Source: Mantamonas sphyraenae (Eukaryota > CRuMs > Mantamonadidae). From it: a stretch of 64,000 nucleotides of DNA. The DNA is taken from the NCBI GenBank assembly GCA_026936335.1, contig JAPMXV010000069.1, positions 124,001 to 188,000 of the forward strand, in the 5' to 3' direction. The stretch's first letter is position 1. Each line of letters starts with the position of its first letter. Below are positions 22,101-32,474 of the stretch, one piece after another. Under the pieces are notes generated by a model, which saw only the letters and a list, made by a program, of their open reading frames with translations, did not search any database and was not told the DNA's origin. The translations under genes and the position numbers were made by a program.

Positions 22101-25100
22101 CTCTGTTGACCTGTCCAACGGCGTGTTCCACAACAACACGGCGACCGGCTCTGGCGGCGCCATTGCCTGTGTCTCGTCCACGTTGGGCCTGTCCAACTCG
22201 CAGCTGACGTCCAACCAGGCGCGTGTGGGAGGAGCCCTGTTCAGCAGCATCTGCACAGTGACTGGCACCAACACGGCCGTGAGCAACAACAAAGCCACGA
22301 GCCTGGGTGGTGGTCTGTTTGCCTTCCAGAGCACGGTGTCGCTGACCAACCCCACCATGAGTGGTAATGCAGCAGACAGTGTGGGCGGTGGCGTGTACGC
22401 CTTCAAGGGCGTGTTGTCCATGACCAACGGCATGGCCACGATGAACACGGCCTCCAACGGTGGCTTTGCTGTGGTGCGCCGTGGCCAGGTCACGCTCAAT
22501 GGCATCAGCGTGTCGCAGAACCGTGCCACGCAGCGCGGCGGAGGCGTGTATGCGGACGAGTACGTGGACATGCGCGTGCAGAACGCTCTGTTCCGTGGCA
22601 ACACGGCAGGCACGACAGGTGGCGCCATCGACGTCACCGGGTTTGCCGCTCTGTATGTGATGAACGGCACTACGTTGGACGGAAACATGGCGACGGACGG
22701 CGGCGCGTTGGCCGTCGATGGCAGCGCCGAGCTGCGTGTGCTGAGCGGCTCCACGCTGACAAACAACGTGGCCATGGACAACGGCGGTGCGGTGTTTTCG
22801 GACGCCGAGGCGCATGTGGAGGTGGACATGAGCACAGTGAGCAACAACCGTGCGGTGAACATGCGTGGCGGCGGTTTGTACCTGAACCACATCGACACGC
22901 AAGCACAGGCGCTGATCTGGCGCAGCACGCTGACGAACAATTCGGCGCCCATGAGCAACGGTGGCGGCGTGTACGTCACCTCTGTGACCACGAAGCTGGC
23001 GGTGCGCATGGTGACCCTGTCGATGAACCAGGCTGTGTCAGGCGGCGCCATGTATGTGGTGCCGGCTGTGCAAGGGCCGCTGGAGCTGTCGGGCGTCACC
23101 ATGAATGGCAACCGCGCCACTCTGTCGGGCGCAGGCTTCTTTTTCAACGCCTACCGACCGCTGCCGCTGTGCACGGGCTGCACGTATGCCAACAACGTGG
23201 CCGACGTGTATGGATCGAACAACGCCACGCAGGCGGACGCCCTCATGGGCGTGCGTGTGCCGAGCAGCGCGCAGGAGAGCGGCAAGGTACTTGAACCCAC
23301 GCTTGCGCTGGCTGTGGTGGACGTGTACGGACGCGTGGTGCGTTCGGACAACACCACCGTGGTGGACATTGCGCCCGGCACAGGTGTGAACGCAGGTCTG
23401 TTGGGTGGCACCAAGTCGGTGGCAGTGAATGGCGTGGCCACGTTTGCCTCTACGGCAGTCACAGCCACCATGGCCGGCACATACCGCCTGAATGCCACCT
23501 CGGGCTCGCTGGCTCACCTCGAGTTTGACGTTATCGTGAGTGCATGTGCGGCAGGCACATACCGTGCAGGCACGCTGTGCACCACGTGTGCGGCGGGCAA
23601 GTTTACAAACGCACCGGACCAAACACAGTGCACAGATTGTGCAGTGGGCACCGCTGCAGTCGCAGGCGCGTCCGTGTGCACGCCGTGTCAGCTGGGTTTC
23701 ACCACAAACGGATTGGTGGGCCAGGAGCTGTGCGTGTCGTGCGACGCGGGCAAGTTTGCTGCTGTGCGCGGTTCAAGCTCGTGCACGGATTGCCCCGTGG
23801 GCACCTTTGCACCCGGATCGGGCACAGCCAACTGCACCACATGTGCGGACAACTCGTTCACGGCCACGGTTGGCCAAAGCGAGTGCACTGTGTGTGGTGC
23901 GGGCCAGGTGTACCAGCCGTCGGTGAACCCGCTGGCATGCACGCCGTGCCCCGCCAACGCCGTGGGCCTCAACGGCGCCTGCGTGTGCGAGGGCAACTTC
24001 TACACGGAGAGCAGCACCAACGTGGACTGCAAACCCTGCCCCACGGGCGCCATCTGCGAGAAACCTGGAACCACGCTGGCCAACATGCGCCTGCAGGCCA
24101 ACTATTGGCGTGCCAACACGTCGTCGGCCCAGCTGCTGCAGTGTCTGGACGAGACGTCGTGCGTGAACAAAGACGGCACGCCGGGCTGCCAGGAGGGCCA
24201 CCAAGGTCCGCTGTGCGGTGCGTGTGCTCCGGGATATGGCAAGAACGGCGTGGTGTGCCAAACATGCCCGTCGCGCACGGAGAACAACCTGGTGCTCACG
24301 GGCATTGTGTTTGCAGCCATCATTGTGGCGGTCATCTTTGTGCGCTCCACACTGGACACCAAGAAGCAGGACAAGAAACGCAAACGCGCCGAGAAGAACC
24401 TGACCACACCCATGCTCAAGATCTTTATGAACTTCATGCAGCTCACGGCGCTGGCAGCCAAGTTTGACCTGCAGTGGCCGCCCGAGTTGCTGGCTCTGTT
24501 CAACACACAGGAGACTGTGTCACAGGTGCGCCTGCAAGTCTCGTCCATTGATTGCGTGCTGATTGAGGACGGCTACGCGCACGTGTTCTACCCCAAGTTC
24601 ATTGCGTACTGCATGCTGCCCCTGATTGCCATTGTGCTTCCGGCCATGGTGTTTGGCTTCTGGTACCTGCTGCAAAGCAAGCTCAAGCAGGGCAAGGAAG
24701 ACTTCGACCAGGAGGAGTTGAAGGCCCAGATGAAGAACAACACCATCATCACGGTGATGGTCATCCTGTTCCTGGTGCACCCGTCCGTGTCGCAGCGCAT
24801 CTTTGAGGTGTTTAGCTGTGTGGACATTGGCGGCACCTCGGTTCTGGTTGCCGACGTGACCATCGACTGCGCCAGCGAGGAGCACGGCACATACATCGGC
24901 CTTGGTGTCATGTTCCTGTTGCTGTGGACGCTGGGCATCCCTGTGACTGGTGGTGTGTTGCTGTGGCGCAACCGCGAGCTGGTATACAACAACGACAAGG
25001 ACTTCCGCAACCGCTTCGGGTTCCTCTTTTTCGGCTTTGAGAAGGAGGGCATCAAGTTCCTGTGGGAGGTGGGACCCATCATGTTCCGCAAGGTGTTCCT

Positions 25101-26758
25101 CATCTTCCTGGTGGTGTTCCTGAGCGGCTTCAGTGTGATGCTGCAGGCCCTGGCTGCCGTCTTCCTTGTGTTTGGCATGCTCGTGCTCCATGTGCACTAC
25201 CAGCCCTACGAGAACGATCTGCTGGACTCGATGGAGTTCTTGTCGCTGATCGGTTCCTTCTTCACGCTGTACTTTGGTTTGTACTTCTTTGCGAGCACCG
25301 ACGTGGTGTGGAAGGGCTTCCTGACCATCTGGCTCATTATCATCAACTCGGTGGCCATGACCCTGTTCGTGGGCTCGTTCCTGCACTTTGCCGGCTTCCA
25401 GGCCGTGACCAAGGCGATGACGAGCATGGGCGAGCTGGTGGGCATCGATTTTGGCGAGCTGGCTGACGGCATCCCCATTCCGGGAGCAGATCTGGTGGAC
25501 TTGGACGCCATCGAGGCCAAGATTGACACAACCATCGACGGCCTCAATGTGGAGCTGGGCTCAATGAAGGCCCCGAGCAAGGGCAAGGGACCTCGCACGA
25601 GCATGTTTGACGTGACGGAGTGGAGACGGCATCGAGATTGGAGAGCTGGAGGGCGCCAACGTGGCTTTGGAGAACGTGGAGGGTGCAACTGAGACAGCAG
25701 TGGCCGTGGTTACTGGTATGGCCGCAACCAAGAAAGCCCTCAACGAGGAAATGGACGACAAGGCGGAGAAGGACAGCAAGAAGGCGCGCGAGCGTCGCAA
25801 GAAGGAGGAGAAGGCGAAGAAGAAGAAGGAGCGCGAAGAGAAGGAAGTTGGTGCTCCGGGTAAGGGTGGAGATGGCGATGATGATGACGATGATGACGAT
25901 GACGATGATGACGACGAGGATGAGGACGACGACGACGACGATGATGATGACTCTGATGAGGAGATGGGCCTGTTTGGCGCAGCCAAGAAGGCCAAACGCG
26001 CAGCGATGAACCTTAAGGAGGCAGCAGAGACGACAAAGGAGATGCACGACGAGACCAAGGAGGAGTGGCAAGGTGATGACATGAGCGACGACAGCGACGA
26101 TGAGGATGACGCCGGTGATGACGATGGCGAGGCCGCCGAAGGAGAGGAGGAAGACGAACAGCAGCAACAGCAGCAGCCGCCGGCAGAGGGAGCCAGCGCG
26201 ACCGATGCAGCAGCTGCTGCTGCAGACGCAGTCGAGGAGCCCGAAGAACCCGAGGTGGAGGAGACGCCCGAGGTGGAGGCACCCGAGGACGAAGACAGTA
26301 TGCTGGACAAACTGGAAGGCAAGTCTGTAAGCATCCCGGGCAAGGAGGTCGAGGACGACGAGGCAGGCAAGGGCAAGGCGGGCGCAGGTGCAGCCAAGGC
26401 AGGCACAGACGCAGCAGCCGAGGGTGAAGACGGTGAAGGAGGCCCCAGCGCGCCCAAGAAGCTGAAGGGCAAGGGAGGCGGTGACGACGACGACGAGGGT
26501 GAAGAGGGTGAAGGAGGCCCCAGCGCGCCCAAGAAGCTGAAGGGCAAGGGAGGCGGTGGCGACGACGACGAGGCTGAAGAGGGTGAAGGAGGCCCCAGCG
26601 CGCCCAAGAAGCTGAAGGGCAAGGGAGGCGGTGGCGACGACGACGAGGCTGAAGAGGGTGAAGGAGGCCCCAGCGCGCCCAAGAAGCTGAAGGGCAAGGG
26701 AGGCGGTGGCGACGACGACGAGGCTGAAGAGGAGGCACAGCCCGCAGCTGATGAGTAA
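19153..26758 (+). CDS. Giant kelch / beta-helix / Cys-rich / polytopic membrane protein B
   Basis: Exons 19153-19195, 19288-19440, 19785-19835 and 19940-26758 give about 2,354 residues. All introns are phase 1. Exons 1 and 2 join to a signal peptide (MKLHTALFALLFLAALIQA). The order matches its neighbour A: kelch repeats (residues about 83-670), beta-helix Gly-Gly units (about 690-1170), Cys modules (about 1283-1523), and multi-helix membrane region with NFMQLTALAAKFDLQWP (about 1533-1903). It then has a long charged tail absent from A: an Arg/Lys-Glu coil, a poly-Asp tract, and four 25-residue repeats. The frame stops at 25692 unless one base is removed between 25616 and 25692. Dropping one G at 25617-25618 gives FDVTSGDGIEIGELEGAN and continues to 26758. 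I take this as one gene with a sequence error. A separate small gene starting at 25661 is less likely. Confidence 0.78.
25866..25960 (+). repeat. GAT/GAC tract coding polyaspartate
   Basis: A near-pure GAT/GAC/GAG run encodes about 28 acidic residues in the tail of giant protein B. Codons alternate between GAT and GAC, so selection for the protein run rather than simple slippage may maintain it. Confidence 0.9.
26432..26731 (+). repeat. Four 75-bp tandem repeats in the tail of giant protein B
   Basis: Copies start at 26432, 26507, 26582 and 26657. Each encodes 25 residues with core GEGGPSAPKKLKGKGGG followed by DDDEAEE-type acid residues. The last copies are almost identical in DNA, and the first differs by a Gly to Asp and an Ala to Gly change. 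This indicates recent unit duplication. Confidence 0.95.
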
Positions 26759-26816
26759 CCGGGTGGTGATTGAAACAAAACAGTGTGTTCACACCCATGC
26801 ATTCTTCCATTGTCCG

Positions 26817-28402
26817 TCATGATGATGATGAGGGCAGCCCAGCCATCATGGAACGGCCCAGAGCAATTTCTGCGCGCTGGCGTCGCATGTTGACGTAGGG
26901 ATGGGTCTGAGGAAGCTTGTTGTTCAGCTGCTTGCCCAACACGGTGGCATTGGTGCGCAGCGGACGTCCGCCTTTGTCCAGATTGTTCTGAGCGACCGAG
27001 AGACCGGAGAGGCAGTAGCACGTGTGGTAAAAATCCCTGCTCTTCCCAGGCTTGTCAATCATGCCACCATACATGCTGTTTTGGCAGCACACGAGCAGGT
27101 ACTGCTGCAAGGCGACCTGGTTGAACAGCCACGCGCCGGCGGATTCGTCCAGCGGATCCTCCCCGTCTTTGTCGACGCCGCCAAAGGATGAGGGCACCTT
27201 GAGGCCCAGAGATTGGGCCAGCTCGTGGAGCATGGGAAACGTACCGCCTTGCCACCAGGAGTAGCAGCCGTCCACGAGCTTGTTGATCCGTCCTTGGAAG
27301 CCACCCTCGAGGGACATTTGCCTGTTGCACACCCAGCGGATGAGGTTCTTGACGTCCAGGCGTGTGGCCTGGCCTAGGATCATAAGTGTGGCCAAGCCAC
27401 AGTATGTGTATCCGCCATGGGCTTCTGTGTGTGGCCTGGATCCGAAGCCGCCCTCGTGGCTCTGGCAGGCGAGGGCATACTCGGCGACGCCCTCGGTGAG
27501 CTCGTCTGTGAGCAGACCCAAAAGGAAAGCCACACTGATGGCACAATAGGTGGCACGCACGTCACGCTCGCCGTCAAGGTGCATGCTGAAGGACCCGTCG
27601 TCCTGCTTCATCGCCAGCAGGAAACGGTACACCAGCTGGCGGTCGATGACGGAGTAGCACTCTTCCGTGCCAGCAATGCACAGCGCATGCACAGCCGCAT
27701 ACGTGGAAGCCAGGTGAGGAATCTGGTTGGGGCCGCCTTGGAAGCCACCTGTGTCGTGGTTTTGGCATTTGTCAAGGAACGAGGCCACGCTGCGGGTGTC
27801 GTGGGCTGTGTCAGACAGAGCGTGCGTGGCTTATCCCAATGAGGTGACTGTGTTTGCGACGTACCGAGGTGGAAGTGAGTTGGGCATGCTCTCGAGCAGG
27901 TCCAGCGTGTGGCAGATTCCAGTACACCATCCACGGCCGGGACGGATCGAGTGACTTGAAGCCGCCACTGAGCGGCTTGACGAGGCTCTTGTAAGCGTAG
28001 GCGGCATGCATTCGCCGAACCAATGTAAGTCTGTCCGTGGGGAGTTATGGTGATCACGATGAGAGTGAGCAGGGGCGTGAAAATGGGGCAGCGCCACCCA
28101 CACGCAAACAAGCACCTACTCGCCCTGCTGCTCTGGGTCGGCCTCGAAATAGGCCCGAGCGCATGCAACACCTCCATTTCGACCTGTTGCTGCATGCGTG
28201 AGCTGACTGTGCTCAGGCCTTCGTCGTCGGTGAGGCGGAAACGATCGTAGCCGGGGTCGTCGTCGCCGTCGTCGTCGTCGTCGCCAGTGTCCTCATCTGC
28301 AATGACAACAATGGTATCCGAAGAGCCTGCCTCCTCTTCCTCGTGTTCCTCCTCCGCTTGATGCTCTGTGGACTCTTGAGTTTGGTTCTCGATGGAGCTC
28401 AT
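26817..28402 (-). CDS. FNTB: Protein farnesyltransferase subunit beta
   Basis: Catalytic subunit that attaches farnesyl to CaaX proteins such as Ras. Exons 28402-28116, 28030-27865 and 27789-26817 give about 474 residues. Prenyltransferase repeats are visible: GGFQGGPNQIPHLASTYAAV, DDGSFSMHLDGERDVRATYC, GGFGSRPHTEAHGGYTYCGL, RQMSLEGGFQGRINKLVDGC and YSWWQGG. Zinc ligands are the Asp/Cys of the DKDGEDPLDES...-type segment region and the His of PGKSRDFYHTCYCLSGLS. The second exon needs one A removed from the AA (TT on plus, 27917-27918): DPSRPWMVYW then ICHTLDLLESMPN matches the family, whereas the literal sequence switches frame there. The N-terminus is acidic. It is divergent from the four-helix gene with 39 bases between starts. 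Confidence 0.9.
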
Positions 28403-28441
28403 TGCGGTTGTTGCGGCAGCCGCGCCAATTCTTTCGCCCGC

Positions 28442-29011
28442 ATGGTCCAGTGGATTGAAGATGGTATTTTCAGGAAGGATATGGTGGATGCGACCCAGCT
28501 GCCGTTCCTGACGAGCGGAGATTTCCCCATGCTGGAGAAACGGAGGCGCAGCGCGGTGTATTTTGCCCTACTGCAGTTGGTGGTGGACATCGTGGCCACA
28601 GCCATGTATCGCGTGCGTGGTTCGATTGCCATTCTTATTGTCAACCCTTTTCTGGTGATTGCATGCGCGGTGGGTGCCTACGGCAGCACGGTGATGCGGT
28701 GGAAACTTGTGCTTTTCCACGCCATGGTCTCCCTGGGAATCTCCTTTGCGCTGCTGCTCTATGCCGTCATCGAGTTTTTCTTCATCGACCACACCTGGGT
28801 GCGGCTAGCCATCCACGCCGTGGTGCTTGTGGACATCATGGGCGGCGTTGCCTCACTCCTCTTTGCCCTGGCGCTTCTTTCGGCTCGCGGCAAGTCACGC
28901 AGAGGTACGGACGCAAACCACGGAGGCAACAACGCGTTGGCAGTGGCACCTGGCCATGGAAGTGGTGACGCCGGTGCAGGAGTGCGTGCACAGAAGCAGC
29001 AGCTTGCGTGA
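28442..29011 (+). CDS. Small four-helix membrane protein, unknown
   Basis: Not recognised. The frame is open from 28343, but the ATG at 28442 was chosen because earlier starts overlap the FNTB coding sequence. It encodes 189 residues. About 40 polar residues precede four hydrophobic helices (FALLQLVVDIVATAMY, IAILIVNPFLVIACAVGAYG, LVLFHAMVSLGISFALLLYAV, VVLVDIMGGVASLLFALALL). The tail is short, Gly/His-rich and soluble. No signal peptide or catalytic motif is visible. It could be a small tetraspan protein, but it lacks the tetraspanin CCG motif. The F-box gene follows after 57 bases on the same strand. Confidence 0.7.
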   Translation: MVQWIEDGIFRKDMVDATQLPFLTSGDFPMLEKRRRSAVYFALLQLVVDIVATAMYRVRGSIAILIVNPFLVIACAVGAYGSTVMRWKLVLFHAMVSLGISFALLLYAVIEFFFIDHTWVRLAIHAVVLVDIMGGVASLLFALALLSARGKSRRGTDANHGGNNALAVAPGHGSGDAGAGVRAQKQQLA

Positions 29012-29068
29012 AACACAATGAACTGAAGCACCGCAAACTCGCCCAAACTTTCCCCCCACCCTTTTCCC

Positions 29069-30820
29069 ATGGAAGCCGTGCCGTGGCTTAGGGTTGTGTT
29101 TGACCAACCAGGCGTATTGGACGACCTTAAGGACAGGGTGGCATGCGCTTGTGTGTGCCGGGCCTGGCGAGCAGAACTACTTGGCCCAGAGGGAGAGCAA
29201 GGACGTTCAGGAAGCCCTGTGTGGGCGTCGTTGAACCTGAAGGCGTACGGAGACTCGTTGGAGGATGAGGATGTGGCCATGTTTGCGCGTGGAGGCTACT
29301 TTCGGCGCACGCGGAAGTTGAATCTGGGCGACTGCGTGCACCTGGGCGACGCAGCGATGCGAGAGGTTGCCCATGGCTGCGATGAACTGCAGGCGTTGAA
29401 TTTGTGGAACTGCGACGGCATTGGGGACGATGGGGTGGCTGCGCTGGCCGATATTGGACCGGGGCTGGTCAACCTGAACTTGCAACGGGTGTACAAGCTG
29501 ACGGACTCAGGGCTGGCGTGTATTGTGGAGGCCTGTGGCAATTTGCAGAAGCTTGCACTGGAGTTTAACCCGGAACTGAGTGACGAGGGCATGGCAGTCA
29601 TTGGCAAGAGCTGCCGGAAATTGCGGCTGCTGCACATCGACGGAAGCGACAACCTGCGTAGCGTGGCTTTGACGCAACTGGGCAAGGGCTGCCCCGAGCT
29701 GCAGTCACTGACGCTGCCCTACTGCAACGAGGTGAACGATGAGGGGCTGGTGGGTCTGGCTGCAGGGTGCACGCAGCTGCAAACGCTGGAACTCAACTCG
29801 TGGGAGGTGAGCGATCACGGGGTGGCCGCTGTGGTGAAAGCGTGTGGACACACCCTGCAGCAGTTTGACTTGGGTGTGTGTGGACAGGTGGGTCAAGGCA
29901 CTCTGGATGCCCTGGGGGTGTACGGGACGGCGTTGCGTCGGCTGGACCTTGGCTCATGCATGCGCATCAGCGACGAGGCCATGCAGAGTCTGGCCACAGG
30001 TTGCAAGCAATTGGTGCAACTGAATCTTCAGGGATGTGACAAGGTGACGCAGCACGGCCTGCTTTTGCTCACGGAAGGGTGCACGGCGCTGGAGCATCTC
30101 GACATCACAGGGATCAACGTCACGGACGTGGCCATGCAGGCCATTGCATCGCGGTGCAAACGGTTGCGCACACTGGAGGTGAGTGCGTACGACGTAAGCG
30201 ACGAAGGCGTTGTCGCGCTGGGCAAGTACGCACACTCGCTCCGCGTCTTGGATCTTGGCGTGTGTACGCACATCACAGACGCAAGCTTTGAGGCTCTAGC
30301 AGTGGGATGCACCCTGTTGCAACGGTTGGAGGTGACGGGCTGTACAGAGACGACCCAGGATGGCGTCGACGCCCTGCGCACCTTTTGCCCGCGCCTGCGC
30401 CATCTCAACATCCAGAATGTGGTGTACAGTGGAGTGGGTGAAGTGGAAGGCGTAGTCGGTGTCGAGCGACGGCGTGGCGAAGACGACAATGACAGCGACA
30501 AAGAGACGGAGGATGCGCAGGCCGTTTTCGAGCAATTCGACAGTAACAACGGCATCCCTGGGGCCATTTCTGACACGAAGGCGTCACCCCAGGCAGACAC
30601 GGGTGATCCAAGCACAGATTCTAATGACGAGGCGTCCTCGGGGCCTGGGAAAGCGAGCGCAATAGTGCCTGACGGGGACTATCCGCGCAGCATGACCGGC
30701 ATGGCCACCATGTTCCCTGAAATGTTCACAAAGGAGGCGCAGCGGGAGCAGATGAAGCGCAAAGGGCTTCTAGAGGAGATGGCGGAGCAGTTGATGGACG
30801 GGCAAGACGGTACACGATAG
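29069..30820 (+). CDS. F-box / leucine-rich repeat protein (FBXL type)
   Basis: Single-exon protein of 583 residues. An F-box-like segment sits near the start (LDDLKDRVACACVCRAWRAEL), followed by about 13 cysteine-containing LRRs of the AMN1/Grr1 type (CDELQALNLWNCDGIGDDGV, CRKLRLLHIDGSDNL, CKQLVQLNLQGCDKVTQHGL) to about residue 450. Such proteins are substrate receptors of SCF ubiquitin ligases: the F-box binds SKP1 and the LRR arc binds the target. The C-terminal 130 residues are acidic and disordered. The substrate cannot be read from sequence. FBXL2/FBXL20-like proteins are the closest general type. Confidence 0.85.
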   Translation: MEAVPWLRVVFDQPGVLDDLKDRVACACVCRAWRAELLGPEGEQGRSGSPVWASLNLKAYGDSLEDEDVAMFARGGYFRRTRKLNLGDCVHLGDAAMREVAHGCDELQALNLWNCDGIGDDGVAALADIGPGLVNLNLQRVYKLTDSGLACIVEACGNLQKLALEFNPELSDEGMAVIGKSCRKLRLLHIDGSDNLRSVALTQLGKGCPELQSLTLPYCNEVNDEGLVGLAAGCTQLQTLELNSWEVSDHGVAAVVKACGHTLQQFDLGVCGQVGQGTLDALGVYGTALRRLDLGSCMRISDEAMQSLATGCKQLVQLNLQGCDKVTQHGLLLLTEGCTALEHLDITGINVTDVAMQAIASRCKRLRTLEVSAYDVSDEGVVALGKYAHSLRVLDLGVCTHITDASFEALAVGCTLLQRLEVTGCTETTQDGVDALRTFCPRLRHLNIQNVVYSGVGEVEGVVGVERRRGEDDNDSDKETEDAQAVFEQFDSNNGIPGAISDTKASPQADTGDPSTDSNDEASSGPGKASAIVPDGDYPRSMTGMATMFPEMFTKEAQREQMKRKGLLEEMAEQLMDGQDGTR

Positions 30821-31043
30821 CGGTCGGCATCGGAGGGTGAAGCGGTTGAAGAGGAAGGACTGTGTGAGACATTGTGTGTCCTGCGGGTGGACAATCACCC
30901 GAGGACAATGGTGTGGGAATTGGCGAGCGTGTGTTGGGCCAAAAAGAAGAAGCGCACCCGTAGCTTTCCCACACGCACTCTCTCGCACTCTTTCTGTGTC
31001 TCTGGTTTGCTCTTCCACACATTCCCAGAGCAGCACGCACAGG

Positions 31044-32436
31044 ATGACCACGTCGCTGGATCATCGGGTGCCAAAGGCGATCCCAGACTCGCCGCCACCG
31101 GCGGTCAACTTGGAACCGTTGGACAGGGAGGAGGTCAGCATTTCGTTTGTGGATGGATCGGACGTAGTGCCTGCGGGCAGGTTCCGCAGCTTCCTGCATG
31201 GTGAGTGGCAGAGCCTGGGAATGGGGGGAAAGGGCACAACCTTGTTCACGTGGCCGACCACCACTCTCTCACACTCTCACCACACAGACAAGGGGGCAAG
31301 GTGTTTCCGCAGCAAGGTGTGCCGCGTCTGCGTGTATATTCAAATCATCATGCTGGTTGGCATGATCATTGCGTTTGTGAGTGGTGGCTGGGTGCAGGAG
31401 TCGCAGGAAGGAAGCGGAAAACGCGGTGGGTTTTGCCCCCGTTTTTGGTGCTCACACTCGGTGTTGGCGCCGCACGACACGACACGGTGGTACACAGAGT
31501 GTGGTCGAAGTCGAGCGACAACGATGCCTAAGACCCGAGTTTAAGCGTGAGAGCGTGCTGCTCACAGACATGACAAACGTGACCAAGGTGGTGCTGACGG
31601 GCAGCCCGGGCCTGCTTACGTTTGTGCAGCTTGCAGTGGGCAACAGCGCAAAGGTGCGTCTCGAGCTCCGTTCCAACAGGGATGATCTGGCGTTGTACAC
31701 AGTCAAGACCGCAGTCAAGGAGGCTGGCGTGTGGAGTTTGGACGTGCGCAACACGCTCACCACACAGCTGGGCAGCTGCCCCACCGCTGTGGTCAACATC
31801 ACTGTGCCGTCCACAAAGGCCCTGTTGGACCTGGATCTAAGTTCGGACGGCCTCATCGTCTCCTTGGAAACCGGGAGCAAGCACGCACTGGGCGACGTCT
31901 CGATCACCACCAAACAGAGCATCACTGTGCCCACGGGTCTCATGACACGCAACCTGCTGCTCGACGTGTCTGGAGCAGGTATTCTCCAGCTGTCCGGTGA
32001 CATCATGAGCAACGGGTCGCTGCAGCTGCTGGGCGAGGAGAGCGAGTGGCCCGTCTCCATTGACACCATCCAATCCACAGGCGACACTCGCCTAGCCTTT
32101 GGATCGGCCCCTGTGGCTATTTCGCAGGTGTCCATTGCTTCCATGGCCGACGTGGCTGCCAGTGGACCGCTGTCCATCGGAAAGTTGGTCAGCACCGCCC
32201 CCAACCGTGACGCGACCGTCACTGTCGCCGTGGCCAAGGACCCGCTCAAGATTGTGGCCGACCCGTCCTTTTCAGGCACCTACAGCATTATGAGTGCCGG
32301 AGGAAACCTCGTTGTGGACAACAATCATGTGAAAAGGTCGGATCGACGCCGCACCGGCACAATCTACAAAGACAACAACGGTCGCAACAAACTGCGCATC
32401 ATTTCCAGCACAGCAACGTGTCGTCTCCAAGGCTGA
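31044..32436 (+). CDS. Type II single-pass membrane protein, unknown ectodomain
   Basis: Exons 31044-31200, 31288-31376 and 31498-32436 give 394 residues. No known family is recognised with confidence. A cytosolic N-terminal region of about 70 residues precedes one hydrophobic segment (VYIQIIMLVGMIIAF) with Cys/Arg before it, which suggests an uncleaved type II anchor. The remaining 310 residues are beta-rich, with short repeats such as LLLDVSGAGILQLSGDI and SLETGSKHALGDVSI that suggest a beta-solenoid, broadly like the adhesin-head (GIN) fold. N-glycosylation sequons are present (NVT, NIT, NGS). The third exon could also start at 31540, which would drop 14 residues. Confidence 0.65.
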
Positions 32437-32474
32437 ATGAATGCAATCCCTCTCAAAACCCCTGTCCATTTGCA

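Noticed and set aside
25609-25625. Tiny 14-base intron GTGACG...GGAG to rescue the giant protein B frame
   Set aside because: Removing it yields the wrong frame, and it is far shorter than any other intron in the window (77 bases or more).
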